This document shows, one piece after another, positions 12,071 to 23,569 of a stretch of 64,000 bases of DNA. The DNA lies in assembly GCA_965153355.1 (NCBI GenBank), contig OZ231126.1, forward strand, positions 70,804,001-70,868,000, read 5' to 3'. Made by a program: the position numbers and the translations under genes. Numbering within the stretch: the first letter of the stretch is position 1; each line of letters starts with the position of its first letter. The notes under the pieces are model-generated. The model saw only the letters and a list, made by a program, of their open reading frames with translations, was not told the DNA's origin and did not search any database. The DNA comes from Flaccisagitta enflata. Its lineage: Eukaryota > Chaetognatha > Sagittoidea > Aphragmophora.

Positions 12071-13480
12071 ACTGATGGGCTTATGGACTGATCTAGAGAC
12101 AGACAGACAAACGGACCAATGGACTGACGGAGATTACGTTGTTAGCAGTTGGTTACTGGTTGTCGTCGTAGCCCCAAGCTATGTTAATAGTCAAAGAGGC
12201 TGTTGCTGGTCTGACTCCGCCCCAGCAGACCCTGACCCAAGGTAGTCTATGTAAATAGTACTGGGGGGATCTGGCTAAGAATGGAACTAGCAAGGAGCAT
12301 GAGTCAGTAGTCATTTGAACCTATGCGTCGGTAGGACAGACAGACAGATTAAAAGATAGAGCGGACTGGACAGAGCCAGATTTTTATTTCAAGGCCTGTT
12401 ATTTTAGATTTTCGTAGTTGGCAGTTTGTTAATTGTTGGATGTTTGGCCCTTGGCTACATAATAGCAGCAAGCACCGGGGTACGTCGGGCTCCTCGCTAC
12501 CAAGCCCGGGCGATACGTATTGGGTATTGCATCGGTTTTACAATACTTCCAGGTATTGGGTTTACCCAATACTACCAATCAGTTTTGCAAAAAATACAAT
12601 ACAATACAATATGGTACAATACGCTACAATTTTTGCAAAAGATTTTTTGTTGGTATGGTATATAAACTCATGATAAAAGAAAATAAAAAAAACTAGTTTT
12701 GATAAAAAAAAACTTATTAGATACATAATTATTTATATCGATATTCAAATTTTTGAAAAAAAAACTTTCCAATTCCCATTTGAAATATCAATCAGGCATG
12801 TATGTACATCTTCAAAAAATATTGATGACCCAATATTGATATTCATTCAAAAATGATTATTTTTTAAAAAAATTGTTGGCACAATACCAATATTGGAAGC
12901 CTCCACCCATTCAGGTTGTAGCACCCATTTCCGAGGCAAAATAGCATCATTGGTGTTTTGACTGACTGTTTATTGCAAAAAAGTTGCATATTCTTTTGAT
13001 ACCAGGGAGCACTGACACTATTTGTGTGAGGGGTATTACCCAAATTTTCACCGTCGATTTGACTGAGGCAATTTTGGCCTATTTTGGATAAAAATACCAC
13101 TTTAGGAAGCAGCAGTAGCACCTAAATGGTCAATTTTATTAATTTTGGGGTGAGGAATTCGAATCTGCCATGAAAAATTACCTAAGATCAATGTTTTGCT
13201 CAAAATCGCCATTCTTAGGGCCCTGATTGAGCATTAGGCGGCAGTGAGGTCGCCAATGGATGGTAGTTAGGCCGCTCACAGGCGGCCATTATCTACAACA
13301 CGGATTTGTCTGGTCATCATTATTAGATTTGTGTTATGAATTATTGCCTTTCTTTTTCACGCCAAATCAAGTTTTCGTGGAACACAAAATGGCGAACGCC
13401 ACTAGTTTTTGTTTCTACTTTCGTATCACACTGTGACAATGAATGATCATATCTCACGTAAATGTATCTCTTTACACGCT
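12071..13480. other. No gene seen; AT-rich with AATAC-type runs
   Basis: A short ATACA pentamer run lies near 12592-12612, and several CAATATTGG-type palindromic words occur around 12540 and 12890. No coding sequence is supported. Confidence 0.4.
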
Positions 13481-13594
13481 TGAACTTCAAAAGCTTGAAT
13501 GCATGGCTTTGCATGCAGTTATTGAATGTTTTTGTGGTTGTGTTTGTGGTTGTTGCTGTTGTTGTTGGACAGACAAACTGATGTGCTGAAGATA

Positions 13595-13660
13595 AGCAAG
13601 AATGAATGGATGGACGAACGGGCGGACAAACAGATGGACGAACGGATGGAAAGATTCTTC
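13595..13660. repeat. GGACGAACGGATGGAC minisatellite remnant
   Basis: Short degenerate run of ATGGACGAACGG-type units, like the cores of R1 and R2. Confidence 0.5.
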
Positions 13661-13994
13661 GAAATTCTCACACGGATTTCTTAAATTTGTTAGCTGCTCC
13701 ATGCCGCACATAAAAACGTCTATTCAATTTGAGCATGAAATTCAAATATTGGAAAATTCTTTCAAAAAAAATGTACGAATTTATCGCTGCCTACAAAATG
13801 GCACTCAAGAATAGATAAAAGGAGAAAAAGTTTTTCTCTAGGAAAAATTGTTTCCTCATTATGCATTGGCACTAATTAATGCAGGTTATGGGAAATAGAA
13901 CTATAGATTGATTCCGTTTAACGTTTTTTTTTTCACTCAAAAATCAATTCAGAAATCAAACCATCTTCACAGTATAAGAGTAACTCAAATACAG

Positions 13995-14222
13995 ACATGG
14001 CACACGAGACGGCATGGCACAAACATAACATGGCATGAAAAAACATAACATGGCATGGCATGGCAAAAACATAACATGGCATGGCACAAACATAACATGG
14101 CATGACACAAACATAACATGGTATGGCACAAACATATCATGGCATAGCACAAATATAATATGGCATGGCACAAACATAACATGGCATGACATGGCACAAA
14201 CATCACATGGCATGACTTAAAT
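13995..14222. repeat. ~21 bp minisatellite (ACATAACATGGCATGGCACAA)
   Basis: About 11 tandem units of ACATAACATGGCATGGCAC plus AA, with variants. All reading frames over it are repeat translations. Confidence 0.95.
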
Positions 14223-14432
14223 ATGGTGCAAACATGGAGTGCGTGTTCATTGCTTCCCTTTTCTTCCAATTTTTACCCTCATTACTTCTCGAAAGAAACG
14301 GCACTAACAAACTCGAAACAGAGAAAGAAATATTTGGCACCAGAATATTTGTTGCTTTTTTTCTTTCTTGTTTTGCCAAAATTCGGGTCATTTTTGCCTC
14401 AAGGTCGTAGAAGAAGGAGAGAACGCTTAACG

Positions 14433-15095
14433 ATCCTTTTTTGGGCAGCGGCCCCAAAGGGCCGATGTCCTGTAGGACACAGGGGTGAATTTCCAGACGT
14501 CCAGACGTCCGTACGTACGTCCATCCATCCCCCCCCCTCCCGAGGCTCCTCTCAGGCCCCAAATCAGCCCTCTCAAGCCCAAAATCAGCCCTCTCAAGCC
14601 CAAAATCAGCCCTCTCAGGCCCAATATCAGTCCTTTTAGGCCCAAAACTCAACCCTCTCAAGCCCAAAATCAACCCTCTCAGGCCCAAATTCAGTCCTCT
14701 CAGGTCCAAAATCAGCCCTCTCAACTCCAAAATTAGCTCTCTGATACCCTAAATTAGCCTTGTCAGGCTAAAAGTCAATCATTTCAGGCCTAAAACCAGC
14801 CCTCTCAAACCTAAAATCTAATCTATTGTGTTTCAATTCAGCCCTCAAAATCATCATTGATCCTATTCGAGCCCTTGACCCCTTAAATCAGCCCCTACAT
14901 GCCTCATTAGTGTGCTTCAATTGATCTAATCAGCCCTTTAATGTGCCTTCTCAGGACGTCTGGAAATTCATCCCTGTGTCCTACAGGACATCGGCCCTTT
15001 GGGGCCGCTGCCCTGCTCTCACTCCACTTCTTCAGTTGATCACTCCAAGCAGGGCATCGGGTACCGCTGACCATGTGCAATCCTTGGATGACTAG
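14433..15095. mobile_element. R3a foldback element with internal ~21 bp minisatellite
   Basis: The left arm GGGCAGCGGCCCCAAAGGGC is followed by GATGTCCTGTAGGACACAGG and a CCAGACGTCC end. Tandem CTCTCAGGCCCAAAATCAGC-like units fill 14550-14830. The complementary arm (GACGTCTGGAAATTCATCCC ... GGGGCCGCTGCCC) starts at about 14954. The 3' tail carries AGGGCATCGGGTACCGCTGA. The arms are close to perfect, so it could form a long hairpin. Confidence 0.85.
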
Positions 15096-15124
15096 TTATG
15101 GCTCTGTGGGTTTCAATCTGTATG

Positions 15125-15600
15125 GAGTGAGTGAGTGAGTGAGTGAGTGAGCGAATGACTGAATTATCAAGTGAGGGACTTGAGCTTGTTTGTGGAGTGA
15201 GCGAGGGAATGAGTGAACTCGGCTATCTAGTCAGCTGATGGGCTAATTGGCCAATGGGCTAACTACTTACGTAACGGATAAGCAACCATCTGACAGACAA
15301 AGCACATGAAGATCAATTAATTATTGAGTGACGATGCTTTGAAAAGAATTGGATATACTGGATTAACGGCTAAAAGAGATAGAATGATAGAAAAAAGACA
15401 GTCAGACAGACAGACTAGGGATGTAGAAGCGATTGACCGCTTCCAATTTGGAGGATGGGATAGCTAATAGTGTTTGAACTGCAATGCGGAAGGGAAGGTG
15501 GCATAAAATCGACCGCTCTGCATATCCCTAAGACAGATTGGAGAAAAAGAGAGAGAGAGAGAGAGTGAGAGAGACAGACAGACAGACACACAGAAAAAAA
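15125..15600. repeat. Short GTGA and GA/CAGA microsatellites
   Basis: A GTGA run lies near 15125-15150 and a GA/CAGA run near 15547-15592. Between and after them (to 16110) I see no supported gene. Confidence 0.7.
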
Positions 15601-16114
15601 GACAGAAGAGACAAGAGAGAAATGTTACAATCGTAATCGTTGTTTCCTCAAGCAACTCATCTTCGGAGATATTCTTCTAGAACAGGATTTGAAAATGAAA
15701 CCGGTTCGTCAATGGATCCAAGTTACGATCAAAACCTCAAATCTAACTTTGAATTTTGAAACCAAACATTATGAATTTTTGAAAACTTTTTTTCTGCGTT
15801 GTCGCACTTATGAAACAAACCCTGCTCATGCAACTTGGAAGGGGTTTCTGTTATTAGGAAGAATTGATTGCAATCCCTTGCGAAGATATTGCGGCTTGTC
15901 AACACAGGTAACAACTGTATGATTAAAATGAAACTGCTGGCTGAAAGATTTTAATGATTATGAAAGGCAGCTGAAGTCCCGACGTCTAACTGAAAGATTA
16001 GGAAAAAGAAATTGAACCCAGGACACGAAAGACCAGTAAATCAGTCTTCAATAATCGCTACAACTCGATTGGGCCCTGAAAATCTTTGGTCGTCACCGTT
16101 TGATGTGGCAAGCT

Positions 16115-16325
16115 TTTTAGTCGCGTGCTACGTGACTCTACAACCCGCTTTGTCGGTTCGTCCGTCGGTCCGTCGGTCCGTCGTCCGTCCGTCACACTTT
16201 ACTTTTTTTGGGTTTTTGCGGTTTTTGGCTTCACTGCTCCTGCCCAAATGATCTGGTGACCTCAATTACAGCCCCTGCCCACCCGCACGCGACTGGGGTA
16301 GCCGTGTATCGGGCCTTGTTAATAA
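16115..16325 (+). repeat. R1 family repeat, standard copy
   Basis: The head TTAGTCGCGTGCTACGTGAC is followed by CGGTCCGTCGGTCCGTCG repeats, ACACTTTACTTTTTTTGGG, the CACTGCTCCTGCCCAAATGA middle, then CCCACCCGCACGCGACTGGG and GTAGCCGTGTATCGGGCC as the tail. It defines the + orientation of R1. Confidence 0.8.
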
Positions 16326-16647
16326 ACCATCCGACCTTTGTTTAGCCGCAGCTGCCGCAGCCACCGTAGCCGCTTCAGCCACCTCCGCCACGATCGGCCG
16401 TATCGTACTACTCCACTTGCGCCGGGCGATCTTTTCCTCTTCCCGGGATTTCTGCTCATTCCATCAACTCACAACAGACCATATTTCAATCTTCTCTTTG
16501 AACGGTTTTTTCTTGTTTTCGATCTTCCGCGTTGGAAAATAAACAAAGATTTTCACGCATGGTAAAATTGCTAATTCAACTTGAGATGATTCAAGGTGAG
16601 ATGATTATGCAGATGAAGTTTATTATTGGTAATTTACTGGTGAGATA

Positions 16648-16823
16648 CAGTAGGACCCCGCCTAATCGATCCCATTCGAACTGAAGATTTTTCATTTTTT
16701 TCTCAAGTTCACCTTTACAGAGGGGTGAAATCACATTTTTAACTAATATTTGGGACTTTAGAATGTTGACCTTTAATGATGGGGAACCTTTAAAAGCGGG
16801 TCTGTTATTGCGGGGTTCTACTG
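16648..16823. mobile_element. Small MITE (M3, CAGTAGGACCCCG ends, TA flanks)
   Basis: CAGTAGGACCCCGCCTAATC at the left pairs with TTATTGCGGGGTTCTACTG at the right. Perfect TA flanks lie at 16646-16647 and 16824-16825, length 176 bp. The termini are in the style of pogo/Tigger-like MITEs (inferred). Possible solo ends occur at 31696-31712 and 32926-32942. Confidence 0.7.
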
Positions 16824-16949
16824 TAAGAAGTCGCTTTTCCCCTTCATTGTCATGTTTGGTCAATGCAAAGGTGTAGTTAGGTGTTGACATCTTCTCTAAC
16901 TTCAAATAACCGACAGAGGCGTCCCTGGCTATATACTATAGGAATACAA

Positions 16950-17195
16950 AAACAAGGCTAACACCTTACAGTCGCGTGCGGTTGAGACCATAAGACCAAA
17001 ATGCTAAAAGACTAAAAGACCAAAAGACTAAGAGACTAAATGTAAACTGAATTTAATTAACTTTAAATATCTTAAAATGACTTAAAATGACTTAAAATGG
17101 AGTAAAATGACAACAAAAAAAGCAAAGTGTTACCGACGGACCAACGGACCTGATAGAAGGACAAAGAGGTAGTAGAGTCGCGTGCACGGCGATCA
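16950..17195 (-). repeat. R1 copy with internal GACTTAAAAT units
   Basis: Minus-strand R1: the tail complement AACAAGGCTAACACCTTACAG precedes GTCGCGTGCGG. The middle holds AAGACTAAAAGACC and CTTAAAATGA units, and the head complement TAGAGTCGCGTGCACG closes it. Confidence 0.65.
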
Positions 17196-17269
17196 AAAAA
17201 TATTTGATCTTATGGCTGATTGCGCCATTGACAAAAAAACTAATTAAAATCATAGACCATTTTTAAAGC

Positions 17270-17500
17270 CCTTGAAAAAACTCTCTTTCATTTGGCGCCA
17301 ATCTGGTATCTCTATCTTTCTTCGTTTAGAAATGGCATTAGTTTAAAAATGTTGCCAAATTTGTTCTTTCAGTTCCTTTGAAAAAATCACCAAAATAGTG
17401 TTTCCTTTTAGAGAGCGCTAGCTCCTAAACCGTTAAAGATACAGATCGGGGATTGGTCTAGAATGAAAGATAATTTGAAAATCTTCAAAATCACTTTCTC
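17270..17500 (+). repeat. R4 interspersed repeat copy
   Basis: Carries GAAATGGCATTAG, CTCCTAAACCGTTAAAGATA and GGTCTAGAATGAAAGATAAT in the order seen at 40035-40260 and 58690-58930. Non-coding. Confidence 0.6.
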
Positions 17501-17639
17501 TAATAAATTTTTTTAACAATTTTTAAGTCAGTTTTATCATCAAATAAAAAGGTGCGTCTTTTTTTTTTAATTCGCGTAGTACTTTGGAAAAAAAGAAGTC
17601 GTAAATGCGGGCTTCCGTCTTTCTCTATCTTTAGACTCC

Positions 17640-18662
17640 TATTTTGGGCAGCGGTCCCAAAGGGCCGATGTCCTGTGGGACACAGGGATGAATTTCTATA
17701 CGTCCGTTCATACGTCCGTACGTCCATACGTACATCCCACCCCTCACCTGAAGTTTTTCAAGCCTCAAATTCCCATTGAATAACATGGGAAATTGACAAA
17801 ATGCAAACTTCTCCATTAAATAACATGAAAAAGCTAAGCAAAAAGCCAAAACAGGTCGCCCAAGGGCAACATGTAATCAAATATATCCGTTGCCCTGCTT
17901 TGCATGGATGCAAATCGGAATGAGAGGCAGGGCAGCGGCCCAAAGGGGACGAAGTCCTTGTAGAACACAGGGGGACTTTTTTTTATCCGTCCGTCTGTCA
18001 ATCGGTCCGCCCTCCAGTCCCTCTCAGGCCTGAAATCTGCCCTCTCAGGCCTGAGCCCAGCCCTCTCCAGGCCTGAAATCTTCCTCAGGCCTTGAATCTG
18101 AGAGGGCAGATTTCCCAGGCCTGGGAGGGCAGGCGCCAGCCCGAGAGATCAGGCAACACGCTCCTGAAAGGGCACCTCAGCCTGGAAGGGCAGATTCTGG
18201 CCTGAGTGGCAGATTTCAGGCCTGAGAGGGCAGATTTAGGCCTGAGAGGACAGATTTCTAGGCCTGAGAAGGGCTTTGGGGGACGCACAGCGGACAAACG
18301 AACGGAGGAACGAAAATCCCCCTGTGTTCTACAGGACTTTGTCCCCTTCGGGGCCGTTGCCCAAAAAACATGTTTCCCATTGAGTAAGATGAAAAATTCA
18401 TGAAAACTGAAAATATGTAAAATTCCCATTGAATAACTTGGCAAATTGATGGAAAATTAAAAATAATGTAAAATTCCCATTGAATATCATGGAAAATTGC
18501 TACTTTGGCCTAAAATATGCCTTCTTAGGACATGTGGAAATTCACCCTGTGTCCTACAGACTGGCCCCTGAGGCCGCTTGCCCGTTCTCACCCACTTCTT
18601 CAGTTAATCACTCCAAGCAGGGCATCGGGTACTGCTGACCATGTGCAATCCTTGGATTACTT
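17640..18662. mobile_element. R3a foldback element carrying a nested R3 element
   Basis: Outer arms: GGGCAGCGGTCCCAAAGGGC (17643) and a CTGTGTCCTACAGACTGGCC-type arm near 18546, with the AGGGCATCGGGTACTGCTGA tail. The outer interior consists of ATTCCCATTGAATAACATGG units. They appear on both sides (17770-17830 and 18365-18500) of an inner element at 17927-18362, which has its own arms and a CTCTCAGGCCTGAAATCTGC minisatellite. Confidence 0.8.
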
Positions 18663-18724
18663 GTTGACTCATCTTTCCCTATTTTCCTTCCCTCATTATT
18701 CTTTTCCTCTCCGGCTTCCCTTGG

Positions 18725-19405
18725 CCAATTCACTCTCTCCTCTTTTTGGGCAGCTTCTTCAGGCAGGACAAACGAAAGTCCCCCTGTGTTCTACAGGACT
18801 TCGTTCCCTTCGGGCCGCTGCCCTGCTTCCCGTTACTCCAATTCACAATCACTCAAAGCAGGGCAACGGGTATCGCTGACCACATATTGCCAGCTGGGTT
18901 TTTGGGTAGCAGCCCCGAAGGGGACGAAGTCCTGTAAAACACAGGGGGACTTTTGTTCGTCTGCTTGTTCATTCGTTTGTCTGTTCGTCCTTCTGTTTGT
19001 CCCCCCAGGCCCTTTCAGGTCTGAAATCTGTCTGCTAAGGCCAAAAATCTGCCCTATCAGGCCTTGAAATATGTCTTCTCAGGCCTTGAATCTGCCCTCT
19101 CAGGTTTGCAACTGACCTTAGGCCTGAAACCTGCCTCTTCAGGCCTAAAACCTGCTCTCTCTCAGGCCTAAAATTTTCCTCTCAGGCTCTCTAAATCTGC
19201 CCTCTCAGGTTTGGCACCTCTTCTCTCTCAGGCCTAAAATCTACCCTCTCAGACTTCAAGGCCTGGGGGCGGACGGACGGATTTATCAAGCAACAAAGCC
19301 CTGTGTTCTACAGGACTTTGTCCCTTGGGGCCGCTGCCCTGCTTCATTCCGATGATAACAAGGGTGCTAGGGCTAACGGTATCGTTGACCACGTATTACC
19401 CTTGG
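18725..19405. mobile_element. R3c foldback copies (one partial, one with minisatellite)
   Basis: A partial right arm and tail (18770-18890) are followed by a left arm GCCCCGAAGGGGACGAAGTC (18912). CTCTCAGGCCTAAAATCTGC-like units fill 19010-19260. The right arm TTCTACAGGACTTTGTCCC is at 19304, with a GGTATCGTTGACCACG tail. Confidence 0.75.
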
Positions 19406-19455
19406 GCGACCTGTTCACTCCCTTTCACCATCTCTTCACACTTTCTCTCCCCTAA

Positions 19456-19849
19456 AGAGATGGGGAAAGGTACCAACGAGCCCAAATGACCCCGTGACCT
19501 AATTAGGTCATTAACTAATTGATTAATGACCTAGTTAATGACCCTTAATTGCCCTTAATGACCCTGTTAATTGTTTCTAATGACTCTGCTAATTGCTCTT
19601 AATGACTTCGCTAATTGCCCATGACCTACTTAATGTGACCTTATTCCTGTGACCTGTGTGACCTAATTCTGTAATGTTGGCTACACAAATAATGAGCACA
19701 ATGAGCCACATTAGTTATAGTGAAGGAATCACCAGGTAATGCAATGGTACATTCCATTGCCTGTGTTCCTTACGTTTTGATAGAGGGGAAGAGGAAAAGG
19801 GTGTCTTTTTCTCCCTTTTTTACTTCTTCTACCCAACTCTTTAACTCTT

Positions 19850-19887
<38 letters not shown>

Positions 19888-19965
19888 TCTCTCTGTCTCT
19901 GTCTCTGTCTCTGTCTCTGTCTTTCTCTCTCTCTCTCTCTGATCAATGGGATAATGTTGCACACC

Positions 19966-20016
<51 letters not shown>

Positions 20017-20095
20017 ATCTCTCTCTCTCTCTCACAACTTTCTGATGACAAGAGGTGAAACTGATGATCCTGTCTCAAGACCAAAACAAAAGACC
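19456..20095 (+). repeat. Left terminal inverted repeat
   Basis: The outer part is built from TTAATGACC/TAATTG-type units. Next come a GCAATGGTACATTCCATTGC hairpin, an AGGGTGTCTTTTTCTCCC segment and (CT)n tracts (19850-20033). It ends near ACCAAAACAAAAGAC. Each block recurs in reverse order and orientation at 23855-24735. Confidence 0.9.
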
Positions 20096-20568
20096 CAGCT
20101 TGATTATCTCAAATAATAATGCTTAATAGATCGAAATTTGTCGTGTTTATTATATCGAATGCTCCACATTACAAATGAGGCAAAAAGGCATGGATTATAC
20201 AGTCTATTTACTCATATTATACAAGATAAATAATAATAATGAGTTTTATATCTACAAGAATGTATGTTATAAAGCATTATTAACAAATGAGTTTACAGTA
20301 ATGCCATATGATCGCTCATTCACACTGTTAAAGGCACATGACTTTTTTTTTTATTATGCTTTCAAGAGGTTACTTTGCTTAAATGGTTTTTTCTTTTCTT
20401 CATATGTCTGAGTTGATTTAACCACATTTGATCATGACTAAGACTAAATGTTAACTAGTTTTCTGACCACCATTTTTTCACATCGCCAAAGCGCAGACGT
20501 TCATCAACTGCCTTTTCCATATTTACGCGTAGATGAGAGAAAATATCCGCTGAGCTGATAGCGTGAGC

Positions 20569-20600
20569 TATAAAGGACCAAAACCAACCGCTGCTGATGT
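20569..20600 (+). promoter_or_regulatory. Possible TATA promoter of the element
   Basis: TATAAAG at 20569-20575 is followed about 28 bp later by a GTCAGAC initiator-like word. Placement inside the left TIR and upstream of the only coding region fits an element promoter. This rests on motif spacing alone. Confidence 0.3.
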
Positions 20601-20877
20601 CAGACACCATCATCTGTCATTCATCAATGGTCAATTATAGCTTCTTCACCATCATTCGCTTCACGCTTTCCTTCCTTCCTTTTCCTTCCGATCATCTCAC
20701 TCGATTTTTTAGTAATACAGGACAAAATGATCTGATACGTCACCCATAGAAATACAATAATCGACAAACGGCCCGAGGAAATTGCCATCTTTCGCATCGT
20801 CACGGGAATAAGACTTGAAAACAGCTATTTTTTATGATTTTACACTTGATGATCCAAACACAAACCAACCGATTTGA

Positions 20878-21072
20878 CACGATGTTGCCGATGATCATTC
20901 ACAACATCATAATATTAAAGACACCGAAGAATTGAATATTTTTAACTGTTTTTTACGCCCGAAGAAATATTGTGACGCCAATCAACAATACCGTTTCACC
21001 GCATTAATGAGCGGTGACGCGTTCAAGAAGAGTCGAGCGAAGAATAGTAACATAACGCTGCAACATTTTTGA
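20878..21072 (+). other. Open, exon-like stretch inside the element
   Basis: Sixty-four codons stay open after a TGA at 20875 and end in TGA at 21070-21072. The composition (Asp/His-rich start, then a stretch including NIFNCFLRPKKYC) looks more protein-like than the flanks. There is no early ATG and I recognise no domain. It could be an internal exon of the element gene or chance. Confidence 0.25.
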
Positions 21073-21269
21073 GAGTCATTCGCATTGAGCATTGCTGATC
21101 TGACTATACTTCACCATATAGTTGATAGTCATCATGCTTGATATGTTATCGAGTCTACATAACTGTTGTATTCTATACAATGGCCTCTTCATGATTTTTA
21201 TATTTCAGTGCATAACAGCCTAACAGACATGATCAATTATTAATGCTTTTGTGATGAATATTTGACTTT

Positions 21270-22165
21270 GACAGATGAACCAGACTGAGTATGTAACATT
21301 TATTTTCACAACAGGCAAGATCTCTGATGTTTTCCAAAATAGTGAATGTTGTAAATTCTTAATGTTTGACCATTTTATACCCTGAAAAATTTTGATGGGG
21401 CAATTCAGCAATTCAAGGAAAATGGAAACATTCAAGTGAAAAGTGGAAATATTCCAGGGGTGGAAAGTGGAAACATTCAAGGAAAAAGTGGAAATATCCA
21501 GTAAGGGAAAGTGGAAATATCCAGGTGGAAAAGTGGAAATATCCAAGGAAAAATATTCAGGCGGAAAAGTGGAAATATCCAGATGGAATAGTGGAAATAT
21601 TCAGGGAAAAGTGGAAATATCCAGGTGGAAAAGTGGAAATATCCAGGGAAAAGTGGAAATATCCAAGGGAAAAGTGGAAATATCCAGGGAAAAGTGGAAA
21701 CATCCACTTTTCCCGTCTGGATATTTCCTACTTTCCCCAGGGAAAAGTGGAAATAGTGGATATTTCCACTATTTCCACTTTTCCACCTGGATATTTCCAC
21801 TTTTCCCCTGGATATTTCCACTTTTCCCTTGGATATTTCCACTTTTCCCCTGGATATTTCCACTTTTCCCCTGGATATTTCCACTTTTCCCTTGGATATT
21901 TCCACTTTTCCACCTGGATATTTCCACTTTTCCCTTGGATATTTCCACTTTTCCACCTGGATATTTCCACTTTTCCACCTGGATATTTCCACTTTTCCTG
22001 GATATTTCCATTTTTCCCTGGATTGCGCACCGATTGCCACATCAAAATTTTTTCAGGGTATAAAATGGTCAAACATTGAGAATTTTAACATTCACTATTT
22101 TGAAGAAAACATGAAAGGATCTTGCCCCCATTGTGAAAATAAATATTTTTGCTCGTCTGACCATT
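21270..22165. repeat. ~0.9 kb internal palindrome made of 18-20 bp units
   Basis: The left arm has tandem GGAAAAGTGGAAATATCCAG units and the right arm (21770-22020) has their complement, CTGGATATTTCCACTTTTCC. Outside the tandem part the arms still pair: ATGTTTGACCATTTTATACC at 21363 against its complement at 22055, and further out to about 21270 and 22165. The right arm contains the ATG at 22111, so the left arm is a decayed inverted copy of the gene start. Open frames reading Lys-Trp-Lys-Tyr or Phe-Pro-Leu-Phe repeats across it are repeat translations. Confidence 0.9.
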
Positions 22166-22870
22166 ATGATTTAGAACTAATGGAAACAATTCATGCAAGA
22201 AACCAAAAGTGCCAATACTCTTGTGAAATTGTCCTTATTACCATTTGAAGACTTTTGTTTCATACTTGGAAAAACAGCAAAAATCATGAAGGGCCATTGT
22301 ATAGAATGCAACAAGTTCTATGTAAGGCTCGACAAACATATCAAATACAAACATGGTGAACTAACTCAACACTATGGTGGGCAAATAGATGCCATGGATC
22401 AAGATCAGCACTCTATCCAATCGCAAGATGACTCTCAAGAAATGACACGCGGTTCATGGCCCTTCTACTTCTTCCTTCCAGAAAACTTCTTGCGAAGAAA
22501 AGATGCCACTCGTTGTGCGGATGAAAGAGAGCCAATTGACATTGATTGGCAATCCTGCCAATTGGCGCAATTTCTTCAAGAGAATGATATCAAAGCTTGG
22601 TTGAAGAATAGCTCCAATTCTTTCACATTGATGTCCTTGGCACGTATGATCAATTTGATGAATAATCTGCATGTCAGCCAACCATCATGTCAAGCTCCAC
22701 TGGACATTGAAAGGTCACATCAAAGTGCTAGAAAAAATCCAAAAAGAATGGCTCGATTTCAAAATCTATTCAAAGATTTGGAGGGGGTCATATTGCGAAA
22801 GATGAGGCCAATTTTCCTCAAATATGCCGATTTGATTCCTGATTTGCTGCAGCATTTTCACTATAAATAG
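22111..22870 (+). CDS. Element gene, 5' part: zinc-finger-like protein (two frames)
   Basis: Frame 1 opens at ATG 22111 with MKGSCPHCENKYFCSSDH and runs to 22248. Frame 2 (22193-22870) continues with MKGHCIECNKFYVRLDKHIK, then YKHG, a CxxC...HxxxH zinc-finger-like pattern. After it comes a helical, charged region of about 150 residues including RGSWPFYFFLPENFL. The overlap of two frames between 22193 and 22248 suggests a frameshift or a small intron. The ATG lies in the right arm of the palindrome. I do not recognise the family. Position inside the TIR element suggests a DNA-binding or transposition-related role, which is inference only. TAG at 22868 is followed by TGA at 22874, so the join to the next part must be spliced or broken. 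Confidence 0.5.
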
Positions 22871-22922
22871 GGGTGACAATCCTCCAACGTCCATTTATAT
22901 CCAAGAACGTCCCACAAACAAC

Positions 22923-23569
22923 ATGCTACCGAAAAAGTCAGAGTGGAAAACAATGGATGATATTGAAGGAGGGAGGAGGAGGAGGAGGAGGGAGAGGCAG
23001 AGGAGGAAGAAACTGGAGATGAAGAAAATGATAGTGAAGATGATGGAGAAGAAAACAACCAACGCAGAAAACAAACACTGGTCGACTTCATTGATGGAAT
23101 GGTAGATGATGAATGGTTTGGAAACATCAACAATGATCTTGATTTGGTCAAAAAAGCTTTTACCAAATACCTTCTCAGCATTCAAATGTGCAAAACACCT
23201 CTTATCAAGGAATTCACATGTAAATATGAGAAAGAAATCTAGTTGATGAAACGTCACAAAGCAGCTGACGGTGTGGAAAAGAATGAAGATGAGATCCAAG
23301 AAGCGGCTTTTGAAACAATATTTGAATCTTTTGAACAACTATTAGAAGATGTGGTTCACGAAATCTATCGACAGCGTCAAATGGAAGAAGAGGAAAGCCA
23401 AGAGGAGGAAAACCTGGAAAATGCTAATGGACAAGCAGGAAATGGCCTACGGAAAAGAAAACGCAATAAGAAAAAAAGTCATGTGCCTTACAGAGAGCAG
23501 AAAGTTCTTCGACCTTTGACGGAATTGGAGTTGTATCGATCCCGCCTTGGCATTACACCTAGTACTTAA
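22923..23569 (+). pseudogene. Element gene, 3' part: acidic, interrupted reading frame
   Basis: A frame-0 stretch (MLPKKSEWKTMDDIEGG) meets a GGA-rich tract. After the tract the likely coding frame is frame 2: a Glu-rich run, then TLVDFIDGMVDDEWFGNIN and a helical segment to CKYEKEI, a TAG stop at 23240-23242, then LMKRHKAADGVEKNEDEI onward to PLTELELYRSRLGITPST. The reading resumes in the same frame directly after the TAG, so it is a single in-frame nonsense codon. The end is basic (KRKRNKKK), a possible nuclear signal. With the 5' part this looks like one decayed or multi-exon element protein. No known domain. Confidence 0.45.

Noticed and set aside
13995-14222. CRISPR-like spacing of a repeated 21 bp unit
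   Set aside because: No unique spacers; it is a simple contiguous minisatellite in a eukaryotic genome.
14203-14730. 175-residue minus-strand frame with Gly-Leu-Arg-Gly-Leu repeats
   Set aside because: It translates the internal array and arm of the R3a element.
21443-22079. Open frames of 184-206 residues on both strands with Trp-Lys-Tyr-Pro and Phe-Pro-Leu-Phe repeats
   Set aside because: They come from the ~20 bp tandem units of the internal palindrome; openness on both strands is a product of the unit sequence.
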